51,661 nt of DNA, from assembly GCA_016703965.1 (NCBI GenBank), contig JADJBB010000027.1:1-51661 (forward strand). The letters run 5' to 3'. The DNA comes from Acidobacteriota bacterium (GTDB taxonomy: Bacteria; Acidobacteriota; Blastocatellia; Pyrinomonadales; Pyrinomonadaceae). Made by a program: the position numbers and the translations under genes. Positions 17,382-26,144 of this stretch are shown piece after piece; within the stretch, counting starts at the first letter, position 1, and the number at the start of each line of letters is the position of its first letter. The notes under the pieces were generated by a model. That model was given only the letters and a program-made list of their open reading frames with translations, did no database searches and had not been told where the DNA came from.

Positions 17382-17627
17382 TCAGAAGCCAGTCGGAATA
17401 TAGTCGATCGCTGATGCCGGGGTCTTCTGAAACGCCTTTCGGTGGGATTCGATTACTTCGATCTCCTGAGTACCGATCGTTAGGATGTTCTCGGCCTCAT
17501 TTACTTCCTCGACGCTCAAAAGTTCTGCCGCCTCCCGCCGCATTAGCCGTTCCGCAAGAATGATCGCCGGATTGATCTGCTCGTTCTCAGCCCGCAATAC
17601 TTCGAAAGGCGATTCATCAGGCTGCAT
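17382..17627 (-). CDS. Small helical protein of the PRTRC operon
   Basis: Starting at the ATG at 17627 gives 81 residues (MQPDESPFEVLRAENEQINP...). This ATG lies inside the end of the ubiquitin-like gene (overlap of 11 bases), which fits tight translational coupling; the longer upstream frame is a shadow of that gene. The protein is mostly alpha-helical and acidic (ERLMRREAAELLSVEEVNEA). It ends 15 bases before the next gene. No family recognised. Confidence 0.55.
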   Translation of the reverse strand: MQPDESPFEVLRAENEQINPAIILAERLMRREAAELLSVEEVNEAENILTIGTQEIEVIESHRKAFQKTPASAIDYIPTGF

Positions 17628-17922
17628 AGCCCTTATGCTGAGCTCGTTTGACGATGGTGACGCTGAGTTTGCCGTCCTTAACCTCACGGGTGATGTTCGC
17701 GTTCTCGATCGAAGCGAAATGCGGCTGAAGCACAACCTTAAGTGTCTTATCTTCCTGTGCGAGAGATGAATCCAGTTCGAAGGTCTGGCCCTCGATCTTT
17801 ATCGTCGCCTTCGGATCGGTCACCGGAGTTGTCGCATCCGTGCTTTCCGATGATTCCGTTTCGGCGCCGTTCGCGGTTTCCGGCGTACTTTCATCCGGAG
17901 GCGTATTAGTTTCGTTTTCCAT
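17617..17922 (-). CDS. PRTRC system protein C-like, ubiquitin-fold small protein
   Basis: The 101-residue protein has an acidic, low-complexity N-terminal tail (NETNTPPDESTPETANGAE) followed by a compact beta-grasp-like domain: ATIKIEGQTFELD, a central helix, then NANITREVKDGKLSVTIVK and the basic end RAQHKGYAA. The last part resembles the C-terminus of PRTRC protein C, the cassette's ubiquitin-like component (pattern of NAxIxxxxxxGKxxVxxxRAxxxKG). It would be the substrate of the ThiF protein and perhaps of the JAMM protease in the same operon. The long acidic N-terminal extension is not typical. Assignment is by pattern and context. Confidence 0.6.
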   Translation of the reverse strand: MENETNTPPDESTPETANGAETESSESTDATTPVTDPKATIKIEGQTFELDSSLAQEDKTLKVVLQPHFASIENANITREVKDGKLSVTIVKRAQHKGYAA

Positions 17923-17928
17923 GATTTT

Positions 17929-19053
17929 CTATGAAGCGAAGAGGGACTGTTGATCCTTCGCTGGTTCCTGCGGTACTGCACTTGATGTTGAAGTTGCGTC
18001 GGCGCCCGTGACCGCCTTCTCAGAAGGGTTATCTGGACTTTTCGGAGCACTCTTGGGAGTTCGCTTTCTGGTTGTGGCCTGCTCCTTCTTCATTTTCTCG
18101 GCCGCTAGTAGCGGCAGTGAGTTTCTGTACTGTTCGAGGGCGATCGATATCGGATCGGATAGATATAGCTCACCACTTTCGTTACAAAGGTTCGTAAATG
18201 CGATCTGCGGAGCAAAGTCATGCGAACGCACACTGACAATGCAGTCTCTTGAACCATTGGATTCGGGCAGTAACTGGATCACGGCCGTGACGGTGCAGGT
18301 GTCAAAGTTATACGGTTCCTTTTCAGATAGGACAACCGATCTTACGGACTGTTCAGTGTCGTTTCGATCTGACACTGAGCCATCTAACCATTCTATCGAG
18401 CGCGTTGGCTCAGGGTCACTCTCAACCTCAGAAGCGGACTTAACCGCATCATGTTCTTGAACTTCGGCGACTTCGTTAATTTGTTCGGGAGTTGGGGCAG
18501 AATTGAGTTCTACTTTTAGGTCACGGATCGGCTCGACATTTGCGAAGGTATCAGACGAGTCCAACATCGAAACGATCTCCTCCTCGCATTCGGGCTTGCA
18601 CTCGTTTGCGTAAGATGGTCGCACTTCGGCTGATTCTTTCGAATCAACGATACCGAGGAACTCGTCTTCTGCGTCGATGGCAGATTCGGTCTTGATATCG
18701 GCCTTGATATCGGTCTTCGATTCAGCGAACGTTGCTTCCTCAAAAGGACTGGGGGGACTCGAACGCGGGATTGGAGTAGATGACCGTTGAACCGTTTCAC
18801 GTTCGATATCTCGGAGCCGCTCCAGAAACTTGCTCAGAAAAATGTTCCGGATCGTTACTTCCTCATGGGACCGGGTCATATACTCGGCACCTTTCCAGAG
18901 TTCCAGTCCGATCTGCTGATTCGTCTGTCCGCTGCTTTGAAATCCCTCGTTTTGACTAACCTCATTTGCGAGCGTTCTGGCAGTGAAGATCAGTTGTTCT
19001 ATCTTCTCGCGATTATCAAGCGGAATGAACGAACCGCTATTCAGAATTTCCAT
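17929..19053 (-). CDS. Probable PRTRC protein E-like, with long acidic linker
   Basis: The 374-residue protein has a helical N-terminal domain of about 100 residues and a disordered acidic region from 100 to 230, rich in Glu, Ser and Asp (SAEVRPSYANECKPECEEE and similar). A C-terminal beta domain follows (CTVTAVIQLLPE, DCIVSVRSHDFA, ELYLSDPISIALEQY) with a lysine-rich tail (EKMKKEQATTRKRTPKSAPK). The C-terminal domain with its PxxIALxxY helix recalls PRTRC protein E, which ends in a similar basic tail. The linker is unusual. It is the first gene of the PRTRC operon, just after a terminator. Confidence is limited. Confidence 0.4.
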   Translation of the reverse strand: MEILNSGSFIPLDNREKIEQLIFTARTLANEVSQNEGFQSSGQTNQQIGLELWKGAEYMTRSHEEVTIRNIFLSKFLERLRDIERETVQRSSTPIPRSSPPSPFEEATFAESKTDIKADIKTESAIDAEDEFLGIVDSKESAEVRPSYANECKPECEEEIVSMLDSSDTFANVEPIRDLKVELNSAPTPEQINEVAEVQEHDAVKSASEVESDPEPTRSIEWLDGSVSDRNDTEQSVRSVVLSEKEPYNFDTCTVTAVIQLLPESNGSRDCIVSVRSHDFAPQIAFTNLCNESGELYLSDPISIALEQYRNSLPLLAAEKMKKEQATTRKRTPKSAPKSPDNPSEKAVTGADATSTSSAVPQEPAKDQQSLFAS

Positions 19054-19111
19054 ATCTCTATCTCCACAGTCCTATCCACCGCTATTTTTGTTTCCCCAGT
19101 CGTCATCGGAC

Positions 19112-19144
19112 AAAAGAAAAAAGGCTCGCGAAACCTTGCGAACC
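19112..19144 (-). terminator. Rho-independent terminator after the sigma-54 activator
   Basis: On the minus strand GGTTCGC (19138-19144) pairs with GCGAGCC (19123-19129), one pair being G-U, across an eight-base loop. It is followed by TTTTTTCTTTT (19112-19122). It lies 30 bases downstream of the activator stop and separates that gene from the PRTRC operon, whose promoter must then lie between about 19054 and 19111. Confidence 0.75.
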
Positions 19145-19173
19145 TCTATATCCGATAAGCCTGGATGTTATTT

Positions 19174-20262
19174 TTACGCTGCCGCAGCGAAAGATGTAGC
19201 GGGGTTTGACGGAGAAACGAAACGTTCTTGGTTCTTCTTAAGGATCCGCGAAATCGTTGAATGAGTAGTATTGATCGAACGCGCCGCACGTCGCAAATTC
19301 CCGTTGGATCGTCTTAACGCGTGTTCAATAAATGTTGCGGCCGCCTTTACGTAAACACTATCCAAATCATCAGTTTCGGGGTCGAGGATTACTGTCAGAT
19401 AGCTTCCATTTTCATCAGCTATCGGTAACTCCACACGCGGGCCTCTGTCGCTGTCGCGCACCATACGACTAACGCATTGATGAGTGATTTCCACCTCATC
19501 AATAGATTCCACAGCGAGACGGGTGGCAAAGTTGCGAAGTTCGCGGTAATTGCCCTTCCACTCCAGTTCTTGGATTGCGGAAAGAGCATCCTTTTCGATT
19601 CTGAACGGCAATTCTATACCTATAGTCACTCTCTCTTTTTCCAACTGATCCAAGAATGTCTCTAAAATCCTTTCCTTCTGATATCTGAGAGGTAAAGTTT
19701 CAAGTTGTAGAATATTCAAGCGATCAAATAGATCCGCCCTGAATGAGCCGCTGTTCACCATCGATTGTAGATCTCTGGAAGTCGCGGCTACGATTCGAAC
19801 ATCTATCTCTCGGTCCCGCGTCCCGCCGACACGACGAATACGCCTTTCTTCTACCGCCTTTAGAAATTTTGCCTGAAGACTTAGGGACAACTCGCCGATC
19901 TCGTCGAGAAAAAGAGTCCCTCCGCTGGCAGTCTCAAAAAGTCCGGCCTTAGGAGCGACTGCGCCTGTAAACGCACCTTTTTCGTAGCCAAAGAGTTCGG
20001 ATTCTAGAAGTTCTGATGAAAAACTCGCGCAATTTACTCCAACGAACTCCCTCCCCGATCGGATGCTAAGATCGTGGATTTGTCGGGCTATCGTCGTTTT
20101 GCCAGTGCCTCTCTCACCGGTGATGAGAATGTAATGCGGAACTCGCGCGTACAGAGCTATTTTTTCCTCAAAGACCGACGACGCAGTGTCTGTGTTCGCA
20201 TAAACATACTGACTGTCCATTAGCAATGACCCTCCGAATACTGCTTCAAAGGTCCGTATCAA
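19174..20262 (-). CDS. Sigma-54-dependent transcriptional activator without a receiver domain
   Basis: The 362-residue protein is a bacterial enhancer-binding protein consisting of little more than the AAA+ domain and a Fis-type helix-turn-helix. Walker A is GERGTGKT (about residue 48). ESELFGYEKGAFTGA (about 88-102) contains the GAFTGA loop that contacts sigma-54. GGTLFLDEIGELS is Walker B, and the arginine-finger region FRADLFDRLNILQLETLPLR is also there. The C-terminal helices NLRRAARSINTTHSTISR form the Fis-like DNA-binding end. There is no phospho-receiver or GAF domain, only about 40 N-terminal residues, so activity is probably set by expression or by a partner. It follows the helicase gene after a 187-base gap and is closed by a terminator. 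It may drive the element's own operons. Confidence 0.85.
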   Translation of the reverse strand: MIRTFEAVFGGSLLMDSQYVYANTDTASSVFEEKIALYARVPHYILITGERGTGKTTIARQIHDLSIRSGREFVGVNCASFSSELLESELFGYEKGAFTGAVAPKAGLFETASGGTLFLDEIGELSLSLQAKFLKAVEERRIRRVGGTRDREIDVRIVAATSRDLQSMVNSGSFRADLFDRLNILQLETLPLRYQKERILETFLDQLEKERVTIGIELPFRIEKDALSAIQELEWKGNYRELRNFATRLAVESIDEVEITHQCVSRMVRDSDRGPRVELPIADENGSYLTVILDPETDDLDSVYVKAAATFIEHALRRSNGNLRRAARSINTTHSTISRILKKNQERFVSPSNPATSFAAAA

Positions 20263-20449
20263 TGCGGAATGTGTTTCTTCATCCGGTAGCTCCGACGTTT
20301 CGTTTGGAAAGCCAGGGGCCGTTTTTAATTCCGATTGTTTGACCTACATCAATAAAAACCCTGGTTAGCCGGAAAAGTTACTTCTAAGGAACTATTTTTT
20401 TTTCGATTTGATGGAAGGTATGCAATGCCCAAGTCCTATACCCCCAAAC
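20263..20449. promoter_or_regulatory. Gap between helicase and sigma-54 activator, likely carries the activator's promoter
   Basis: The minus-strand gap of 187 bases is AT-rich (including a run of nine T on the plus strand at about 20395). It is long enough for its own promoter for the activator. I looked for a -24/-12 element; the nearest (GG then TTGC) has spacing one base too long, so I do not call it. Confidence 0.35.
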
Positions 20450-23400
20450 TCAGACTCCGCTCGTGAAATCCAACGATCGTCGGTCGTTGGCTAGTTGTCG
20501 CTGTTCGCCGTAACAGATTCTCTGGCTTACACTAGCCAAATCCTCCGCGACGGAAAGTTCGTCAATAGCCCACAGGTCCGGCTCGATCATCCACTCATGA
20601 AGTTCAATCGCAGTCGCTTTCTCGAAACTATCAGATTCCCCCGACATTTCAGGCAAGAAACTAATCTCGGTAGATTCCGGCGGATAAAGAAACAAGACTC
20701 TTTCAAGGGCGAGCCATGGGGATTCTTGTGGAAGAAAAAATCTCTGGCGCCCGTGCTGTACGATATTGACGAGTCCCATTCCCCGCAGTTCTCGGATCTG
20801 TTCGAAAGTTGAAGGACAGATCTCTGTAAGCAGTTGCCCCTGAAACCGCGATGACCGCACAGTGATATCGCCGATCAGATTGACGCTGTTCTTCTCAAAA
20901 TCAACCACGCGCAATACTTCATTGGCGGTTGTTGGAATACTGGCCCGAAGGCCAAAGTGCTGACGGATGTCTCTGAGCCATTCTTCCGATATCTTTACTC
21001 CAACGAGTCTGGTGCCATCATCCGTTGTGGTTCGAACGATATTCAGAGCATCGTGGCTGAGTGTCTTAAGATATTTCCATATTGGCAGCAATGCACCGCT
21101 GAGAATATGGACGGTTCTGTGTTCGAAGTTTGGAATCTTCTTCTCCTCGTTAATCCACCAGTCTTCTGCTTTTGTTTTCGGAACTATGCGATACCGTTGA
21201 TTCAACTCACTCTCGCGTAAATAGGCTACGTTGCGGCCGGAAGGCTTTGTGATAGAGAACATCTGATACCGTTCTCCTGATTCGGGATCAGTATGGGATA
21301 AAGTTCTTCTCACCGCTATGAACGATCCGTCTCGTCGGTCCTGATAGAGCTGGTGTATATCACTGGCCGCCATGTCCTGATATCTAGCCGGTGTTGTCGC
21401 GACTTTAAATTCCAATTTGTAATAGACAGTCTTTGCTGCGGTCAAAGGATCGGAGTTCAGAACCTGCGGCGATCCCGAGACGGCGACTGACATCGCTTTC
21501 AGGTCTTCCATTCCGTCATCGAGTCTTCCTTTCTGCTTTAGATATTCAATGGTCTCTAGGAACGTGGAGTAGAAGTAATCAAAAAGTGCGTTCTGCCGGT
21601 CCATCTCAAGCGAAAGCAGCCTGTTTAGGAATCGAGGGATATTGGTCTTCTCGCTGTCGGGGATCTGCTCGTCACCATCCACAGTCTTAACGAGTCCCAT
21701 ATCTCGAAGAGCCTGTTTTGGATCTTCGATCCCCTCGATCTCTCGTCCTCTCATGATGCCGGTGAGTACAACACGTAACGCCGAACGCCCTTCTCTCGAT
21801 TCAAGATTATATTTATCAAGGTTGCCAGCCTTCTCGGCGCGGCGGTCCCCCTTTGTAAGGGCTCCCATATTGCCGAGTCTTCTAGCGATAGTTGAGGAAA
21901 ACCTTTTCTCGCCTCCGAGTTCGGTGAAGACTAGCAGATAGACTGGCGGTGCCACTTGACCCGTCCGATGAGTACGCCCGAAGTCCTGGATCTGTTTATC
22001 GGCTGACCATTTTAGCTCCGCAGCGATATGAAGACGTCTTTGCTGATTGCCGACACTTTTGCCCGCGTGAAGGCTATCTCCGGTCGATGCCACTTCGGAC
22101 ATGACTGCAATTCTCTTGTCACCATTCTGAAAGGCGTTCTTTTCGTGGAGGTTGATAAGCTTTGAAGGAACACCAGCAAGTTGGCGCGGCCGATACTCCA
22201 GAGTGCCTTTTGCCGTCCGGATCAGGCGTTTTTTCCGGCCGGTCATCTCCGAAATGTTTTCTACCCCGAAGTAGTTCACCAATTGGTCAAGCGGATGCTC
22301 AGGGACTTCCAGAATGGACAGTTTATCCAATAGCTCTGTTCGCAGTTGCAAAGCTGCACGACTCTCAACCTGCTCGCCGTTAGCGTCAACGAGAGGGATG
22401 TATTCTATAGTTCCGCTATATGGATTGGTTCTTTCTTGGAAGCACGCGGTCGGGAAACAATTTGAGACTAGTCGAGTAAGAGTTTCTCTCGGACTGAAAT
22501 CGAGACTGTCAATCGCTTCTTCCTGATCCGCTGCCCTTTCGATCTGCTTTTTGGTCTGACTCTCGCCAGTGCCCGTAATCGACACCACAATGGACTCTTT
22601 TCTGCTGAGGGCTTCCTCGATCTCGCGGATCAACGTCGGAACCTTAAATGCCGTGATCAGATTTCGAAAGCAACGCTGATGTTCGGCCCAAAACTGATTG
22701 AGAGCACTGCTTCGAGTGGCCTTGCCCGAGTTAGTTAGATCCAGCGCTCGATGGATATTCCGAAAAACTTCCTGCCAGCCCTGGGCCATATTGTCGTACA
22801 TCCTCCGCTGAGAAAGTGTGAGTTTATGTATGACTTCACGAAATTCAACCGACAAGCCCGACTCGGGATCGGTTCCCATGCTCAGGTTGCCGCATAGGTA
22901 TCGTCCCATCGCCTTAAGGTCCCGACATACCATCTCCAAAGCCCCGACACCTCCGGATTCAATCTCTTCAGCGAACTGCTCGAATCCTATCGGAAAATTA
23001 GTCCCTGCTCCCCAAAGCCCAAGCCGCGACATATAAGCGAGATGTCGCACCTCCCCAGCCGAAGTCGCAGAAGAGTAGACCACTCTCACATTCGGAAACC
23101 TTTCTGGATTCTGGATCTCAAGGACGGCGGCCCCAGTCTGTGTAGATTTGCCGCGGTCGTCGGCAAAAGCGTACTTAGCTTTATGACCTTCATCGAAGAT
23201 CACGACTCCGCTGGGTCCGAGCCAACCGGTAATCTGATCGAGCCGTTTATTGCCCTTTTTCGATTTGGCTATTAGCGAGCGATACGTACAGAAAACAATG
23301 CCATCTCGAATGTCTAATTCCTGATCGGTATTAAAGTCATTGATCAGTTTGATCGGCGGCGTCAGCCCCAGTCTTCTAAACTCATCCGAGACGGCTTCGA

Positions 23401-23845
23401 TTAGATCCGCTTTTACAGAAAACCAAACAGCCCGTCGTCTTCCCTGGAACCAGTTATCCAGAATGATACCCGCAAGCGTCGCTGTCTTGCCGGTTCCGGT
23501 GCCATCTCCTATGCTGATACCCGCTCGCGAACCGTCTGCAAGCCTTTGTTCATGTGCCTGTCCCGCATAGATGATCCTCTCAATTTGCATTGCCGAGAGC
23601 TTTCCGGTGTCCGATAGATAGTTCGGAAGTGTCGGCCGGTAACGAATCGGCGGCGGTTCAACATTAGCAAGGCCTGGAGGTTCGACTATCACTCCCGGAT
23701 GCGGCGAACCGCCGGTAATAAATCGCGGAGAATAAATGTTTTGGTCCGAATTACCTTGGGAATGCTCCACCGTTGCGACTGCCTCGCTCGAAGTAAGTAC
23801 AGACGCGGGAAGTCCTTCCGAACTTCGTTCTTGAGTTGAATACAT
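20450..23845 (-). CDS. Strawberry-notch family helicase-like ATPase
   Basis: The 1131-residue protein is an SF2 helicase-like ATPase of the strawberry-notch group. An N-terminal disordered stretch is followed by RPTLPNYLSDTGKLSAMQIE. Walker A is GDGTGTGKTATLAG (about residue 113), GIVFCTYRSL comes next, and motif II is VVIFDEGHKAK (about 217). The second lobe has VMSEVASTGDSLHAG and QIQDFGRTHRTGQ (about 620), the motif VI with its arginines. The long C-terminal part (from about 700) has no recognised domain. Such proteins occur on phages, plasmids and conjugative elements beside DNA methyltransferases. A protective or anti-restriction role has been suggested for similar proteins on transferred DNA; here that is only inference. 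The methyltransferase gene lies 15 bases upstream on the same strand. Confidence 0.85.
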   Translation of the reverse strand: MYSTQERSSEGLPASVLTSSEAVATVEHSQGNSDQNIYSPRFITGGSPHPGVIVEPPGLANVEPPPIRYRPTLPNYLSDTGKLSAMQIERIIYAGQAHEQRLADGSRAGISIGDGTGTGKTATLAGIILDNWFQGRRRAVWFSVKADLIEAVSDEFRRLGLTPPIKLINDFNTDQELDIRDGIVFCTYRSLIAKSKKGNKRLDQITGWLGPSGVVIFDEGHKAKYAFADDRGKSTQTGAAVLEIQNPERFPNVRVVYSSATSAGEVRHLAYMSRLGLWGAGTNFPIGFEQFAEEIESGGVGALEMVCRDLKAMGRYLCGNLSMGTDPESGLSVEFREVIHKLTLSQRRMYDNMAQGWQEVFRNIHRALDLTNSGKATRSSALNQFWAEHQRCFRNLITAFKVPTLIREIEEALSRKESIVVSITGTGESQTKKQIERAADQEEAIDSLDFSPRETLTRLVSNCFPTACFQERTNPYSGTIEYIPLVDANGEQVESRAALQLRTELLDKLSILEVPEHPLDQLVNYFGVENISEMTGRKKRLIRTAKGTLEYRPRQLAGVPSKLINLHEKNAFQNGDKRIAVMSEVASTGDSLHAGKSVGNQQRRLHIAAELKWSADKQIQDFGRTHRTGQVAPPVYLLVFTELGGEKRFSSTIARRLGNMGALTKGDRRAEKAGNLDKYNLESREGRSALRVVLTGIMRGREIEGIEDPKQALRDMGLVKTVDGDEQIPDSEKTNIPRFLNRLLSLEMDRQNALFDYFYSTFLETIEYLKQKGRLDDGMEDLKAMSVAVSGSPQVLNSDPLTAAKTVYYKLEFKVATTPARYQDMAASDIHQLYQDRRDGSFIAVRRTLSHTDPESGERYQMFSITKPSGRNVAYLRESELNQRYRIVPKTKAEDWWINEEKKIPNFEHRTVHILSGALLPIWKYLKTLSHDALNIVRTTTDDGTRLVGVKISEEWLRDIRQHFGLRASIPTTANEVLRVVDFEKNSVNLIGDITVRSSRFQGQLLTEICPSTFEQIRELRGMGLVNIVQHGRQRFFLPQESPWLALERVLFLYPPESTEISFLPEMSGESDSFEKATAIELHEWMIEPDLWAIDELSVAEDLASVSQRICYGEQRQLANDRRSLDFTSGV

Positions 23846-23860
23846 TGCTTTTTCTATTGG

Positions 23861-24832
23861 TCAAAAACGGAAATTTAGCGATAGGGCTTGTTCAAACGCG
23901 TCCTCGACGCAGCGAGCAACAACATGCGGAGCCGATGTCAGTTCGGAACCTAAAGGCGTATCGATCGGAAGCGGTTTTGTACCGAGAATGAGCGTCGTCT
24001 TGACGCTCGTGCCGTTACTGTAAAATTCCCGCCCGGGGAGTTCAATTGATGCTCTTACCTGTATTTCAGGGGAGATATATTGCCAGAACCGATTTCCATT
24101 GCGGGATCTCGGCGAACCGTTCTCACCCAGTATCACCGCGAATCGTCCGCCTTTCTTTAGCCTTCGTAAAGCTGATTCGATATGACGAAACCCGAAGTCG
24201 AGACTGTTATTTTTCACACGGCCGCCGGTCGAAGAGAATGGCGGATTAGCGAGAACGATGTCAGGGAGTAGATGCCCAGGAAGAAGATCGTCGATGAACT
24301 CTGCATCGACAGAATATGGCTCGAACCCCAACGCCGAGGCCGCCCTTCTTCTCCTGGGGTCAATCTCGTTAGTTATTACTTTGGCTCCGGCAGCAAACGC
24401 CCAAACCGCAAGACAACCGGTACCACAAGATGGTTCGAGGACTGTTTCATCAGGCCGGATGTTCAGAAGATTGGCGGCTAGATACGCAATAGGAACCGGC
24501 GTCGAGAACTGTTGATAGGCGATCTGAGTTTCACTTCGCCAAGTCTGCGTGGGAAGCTGTTTTTGTAAAGGCCTTAAGACAGTCAAAACTGCTTCGCTTG
24601 GATCCGTTGATGCTAGCAGATCGCGTCCGTACTTTTTCAGAATGAGTAGGTTCAACGCTGTTTCAGCAATCTCGTGGTAGATATGTACATCGATGTTTGA
24701 ATCAAAGACTCCGGCCCCCTTGCAGATCTCAATAAGTTCCTTGTTGCAGATCTTTCGTCCGCTATCAATAATCCCTGCAACTTGTTCGATGAGATCTTTG
24801 AATGAGGTTGGGGGAACTGTTGGCTCGCTCAT
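23861..24832 (-). CDS. Class I SAM-dependent DNA methyltransferase (N6-adenine type)
   Basis: The 323-residue protein has the motifs of an adenine-N6 methyltransferase. SAM-binding motif I is ETVLEPSCGTGCLAVWAF (about residue 130), KVITNEIDPRR is the acidic loop that holds the SAM ribose, and DIVLANPPFSS is the NPPF catalytic motif (about residue 196). An N-terminal helical domain of 100 residues precedes them, with no clear target-recognition domain. No restriction endonuclease gene is near; it is therefore an orphan, coupled to the strawberry-notch helicase. Together they may process or protect the element's DNA in a new host (inference). Confidence 0.8.
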   Translation of the reverse strand: MSEPTVPPTSFKDLIEQVAGIIDSGRKICNKELIEICKGAGVFDSNIDVHIYHEIAETALNLLILKKYGRDLLASTDPSEAVLTVLRPLQKQLPTQTWRSETQIAYQQFSTPVPIAYLAANLLNIRPDETVLEPSCGTGCLAVWAFAAGAKVITNEIDPRRRRAASALGFEPYSVDAEFIDDLLPGHLLPDIVLANPPFSSTGGRVKNNSLDFGFRHIESALRRLKKGGRFAVILGENGSPRSRNGNRFWQYISPEIQVRASIELPGREFYSNGTSVKTTLILGTKPLPIDTPLGSELTSAPHVVARCVEDAFEQALSLNFRF

Positions 24833-24858
24833 GACGTGAACTGCCAGCCGCTAATTTC

Positions 24859-26004
24859 TTATGGCAAGATTCCGGCGAGTTGATGGCTGGCCTCGTCGAA
24901 ACATTCAGGCGTGAGCGATCCAAGCCAATCGGACACTTCCAGATATTTAAGAGCGGTTCCAGCGATCAGAGCATCATGAATTCCTTTGAAACGTGTGTCC
25001 CACGCGAGAATTTTTGTAGGTTTGTCGCAGGACAAGAACTGCTGCTCCCGCCTGCGTAATGCGATCAGTGAGGCCAGTGCTCTCGCCACGTGTGGATTTG
25101 TGAAGCAATCTGCGTCGAAGGCGATTTCCAGAATCTTTTGCCGTGCCGTTTTAACAATTTCCTGATGCGACGTTGCAACTCCGCCATTGGCGACGACATA
25201 TCGATCAGGCATGAAATGCTGAGCCGTGGCAGCTTTCAGGACACCCTCCGTAACAAGCACCGTCTTAGTCGTCGTCCCTCTGAACCCTACTGAGCCTTCG
25301 TGATGAAGCGGTGTGCCAGAACTACACCCTTCACGCTTTCCGCTCGACGAGAGCCATTGGTATTTTCCGAATGTATTCTTAGCCCTTCCAATAGCTCTAA
25401 TCTGGCAAGCCTGAATCAAACCATTCGAATCTAAGAACGGAATCAGAAGTAGATCGTCATCATAGTCGAAATCACTCCCCATTCGTAGCCGTCCGTTCAA
25501 TCCCTGCCAAAATCCTGGAATACCTTTGAAAGTTGTAATAGTTCCTTTTTCTTTTACAAGTGACTCGATAAGCAATCGAACCAGATAGTGTCTCTCGATA
25601 ACTGATTTTGGAAGCAATCCGAAGCGTCCAAATTCCTCACCTTGTTTTGTTACCCATTCGTTACCGTAAAGTCTATTGATGTTTTCAGGCAGTGGCGAAA
25701 GCTTTATGAGTCTCTGATAGATCCTATTTCTGGTTTCAACGGAGGCTACGGAAGTTGATTTTGAGCGCGAAAGTTGCCTTTGTGGCTGAATATATCCGAC
25801 TCGGAATGGGCTTCGACGTTCGTAATAAAAGATGCCCCAACCTTTGATGCTAAGTCTGTCGGCGTTTGTCGCGGAGCGGGCACAGAACGCGATATTGTGA
25901 TCCTTGGTAGTACTGCACCAGTCCGGTTTTCCGCAAATTCGGCACGGAGTCCTTCTCGATACTCGTTGGTATCCAGTTATCATTTTGATTCGGCTGCTTT
26001 CCAA
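24859..26004 (-). CDS. Zinc-finger plus Toprim-like (DUF3854-type) primase-related protein
   Basis: The 381-residue protein begins with a Cys-rich segment (CRICGKPDWCSTTKDHNIAF then C), a zinc-finger of the kind found in primases. It later has a Toprim-like core. KTVLVTEGVLKAATAQHFM (about residue 250) has the conserved glutamate of the first Toprim strand, and LEIAFDADCFTNPHVARAL has a DxD pair as in the second. This arrangement is seen in DUF3854/Toprim proteins on plasmids and phages. I expect a role in DNA replication or primer handling of the element. It is the first gene of the large minus-strand block; the methyltransferase follows 26 bases later. Catalytic activity is not shown. Confidence 0.65.
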   Translation of the reverse strand: MESSRIKMITGYQRVSRRTPCRICGKPDWCSTTKDHNIAFCARSATNADRLSIKGWGIFYYERRSPFRVGYIQPQRQLSRSKSTSVASVETRNRIYQRLIKLSPLPENINRLYGNEWVTKQGEEFGRFGLLPKSVIERHYLVRLLIESLVKEKGTITTFKGIPGFWQGLNGRLRMGSDFDYDDDLLLIPFLDSNGLIQACQIRAIGRAKNTFGKYQWLSSSGKREGCSSGTPLHHEGSVGFRGTTTKTVLVTEGVLKAATAQHFMPDRYVVANGGVATSHQEIVKTARQKILEIAFDADCFTNPHVARALASLIALRRREQQFLSCDKPTKILAWDTRFKGIHDALIAGTALKYLEVSDWLGSLTPECFDEASHQLAGILP

Positions 26005-26111
26005 CCGCTTTTTTGGTTTTTTAGCGTCATCTTCTTCAACGCCAAATATTTGAATAATGACTTTAGCTCAACTGAACCGATCAGGGATATGGTGTATTGC
26101 GACATTATCTA

Positions 26112-26124
26112 TTGACAAATGTCA
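26112..26124 (+). promoter_or_regulatory. Candidate promoter -35 with overlapping operator before AbiE genes
   Basis: TTGACA at 26112-26117 is a perfect -35 hexamer; 17 bases on lies a weak -10 (CATCCT, 26135-26140), then the ATG at 26145. The 12-base dyad TGACA-AA-TGTCA at 26113-26124 overlaps the -35. AbiEi-type antitoxins repress their own operons, so this would be a natural operator. The match is by eye. Confidence 0.4.
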
Positions 26125-26144
26125 CTTTCCACCGCATCCTTTTA

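Noticed and set aside
20430..20449. A -24/-12 sigma-54 promoter before the activator gene
   Set aside because: The GG and TTGC elements are 13 rather than 12 bases apart, and flanking consensus positions are missing.
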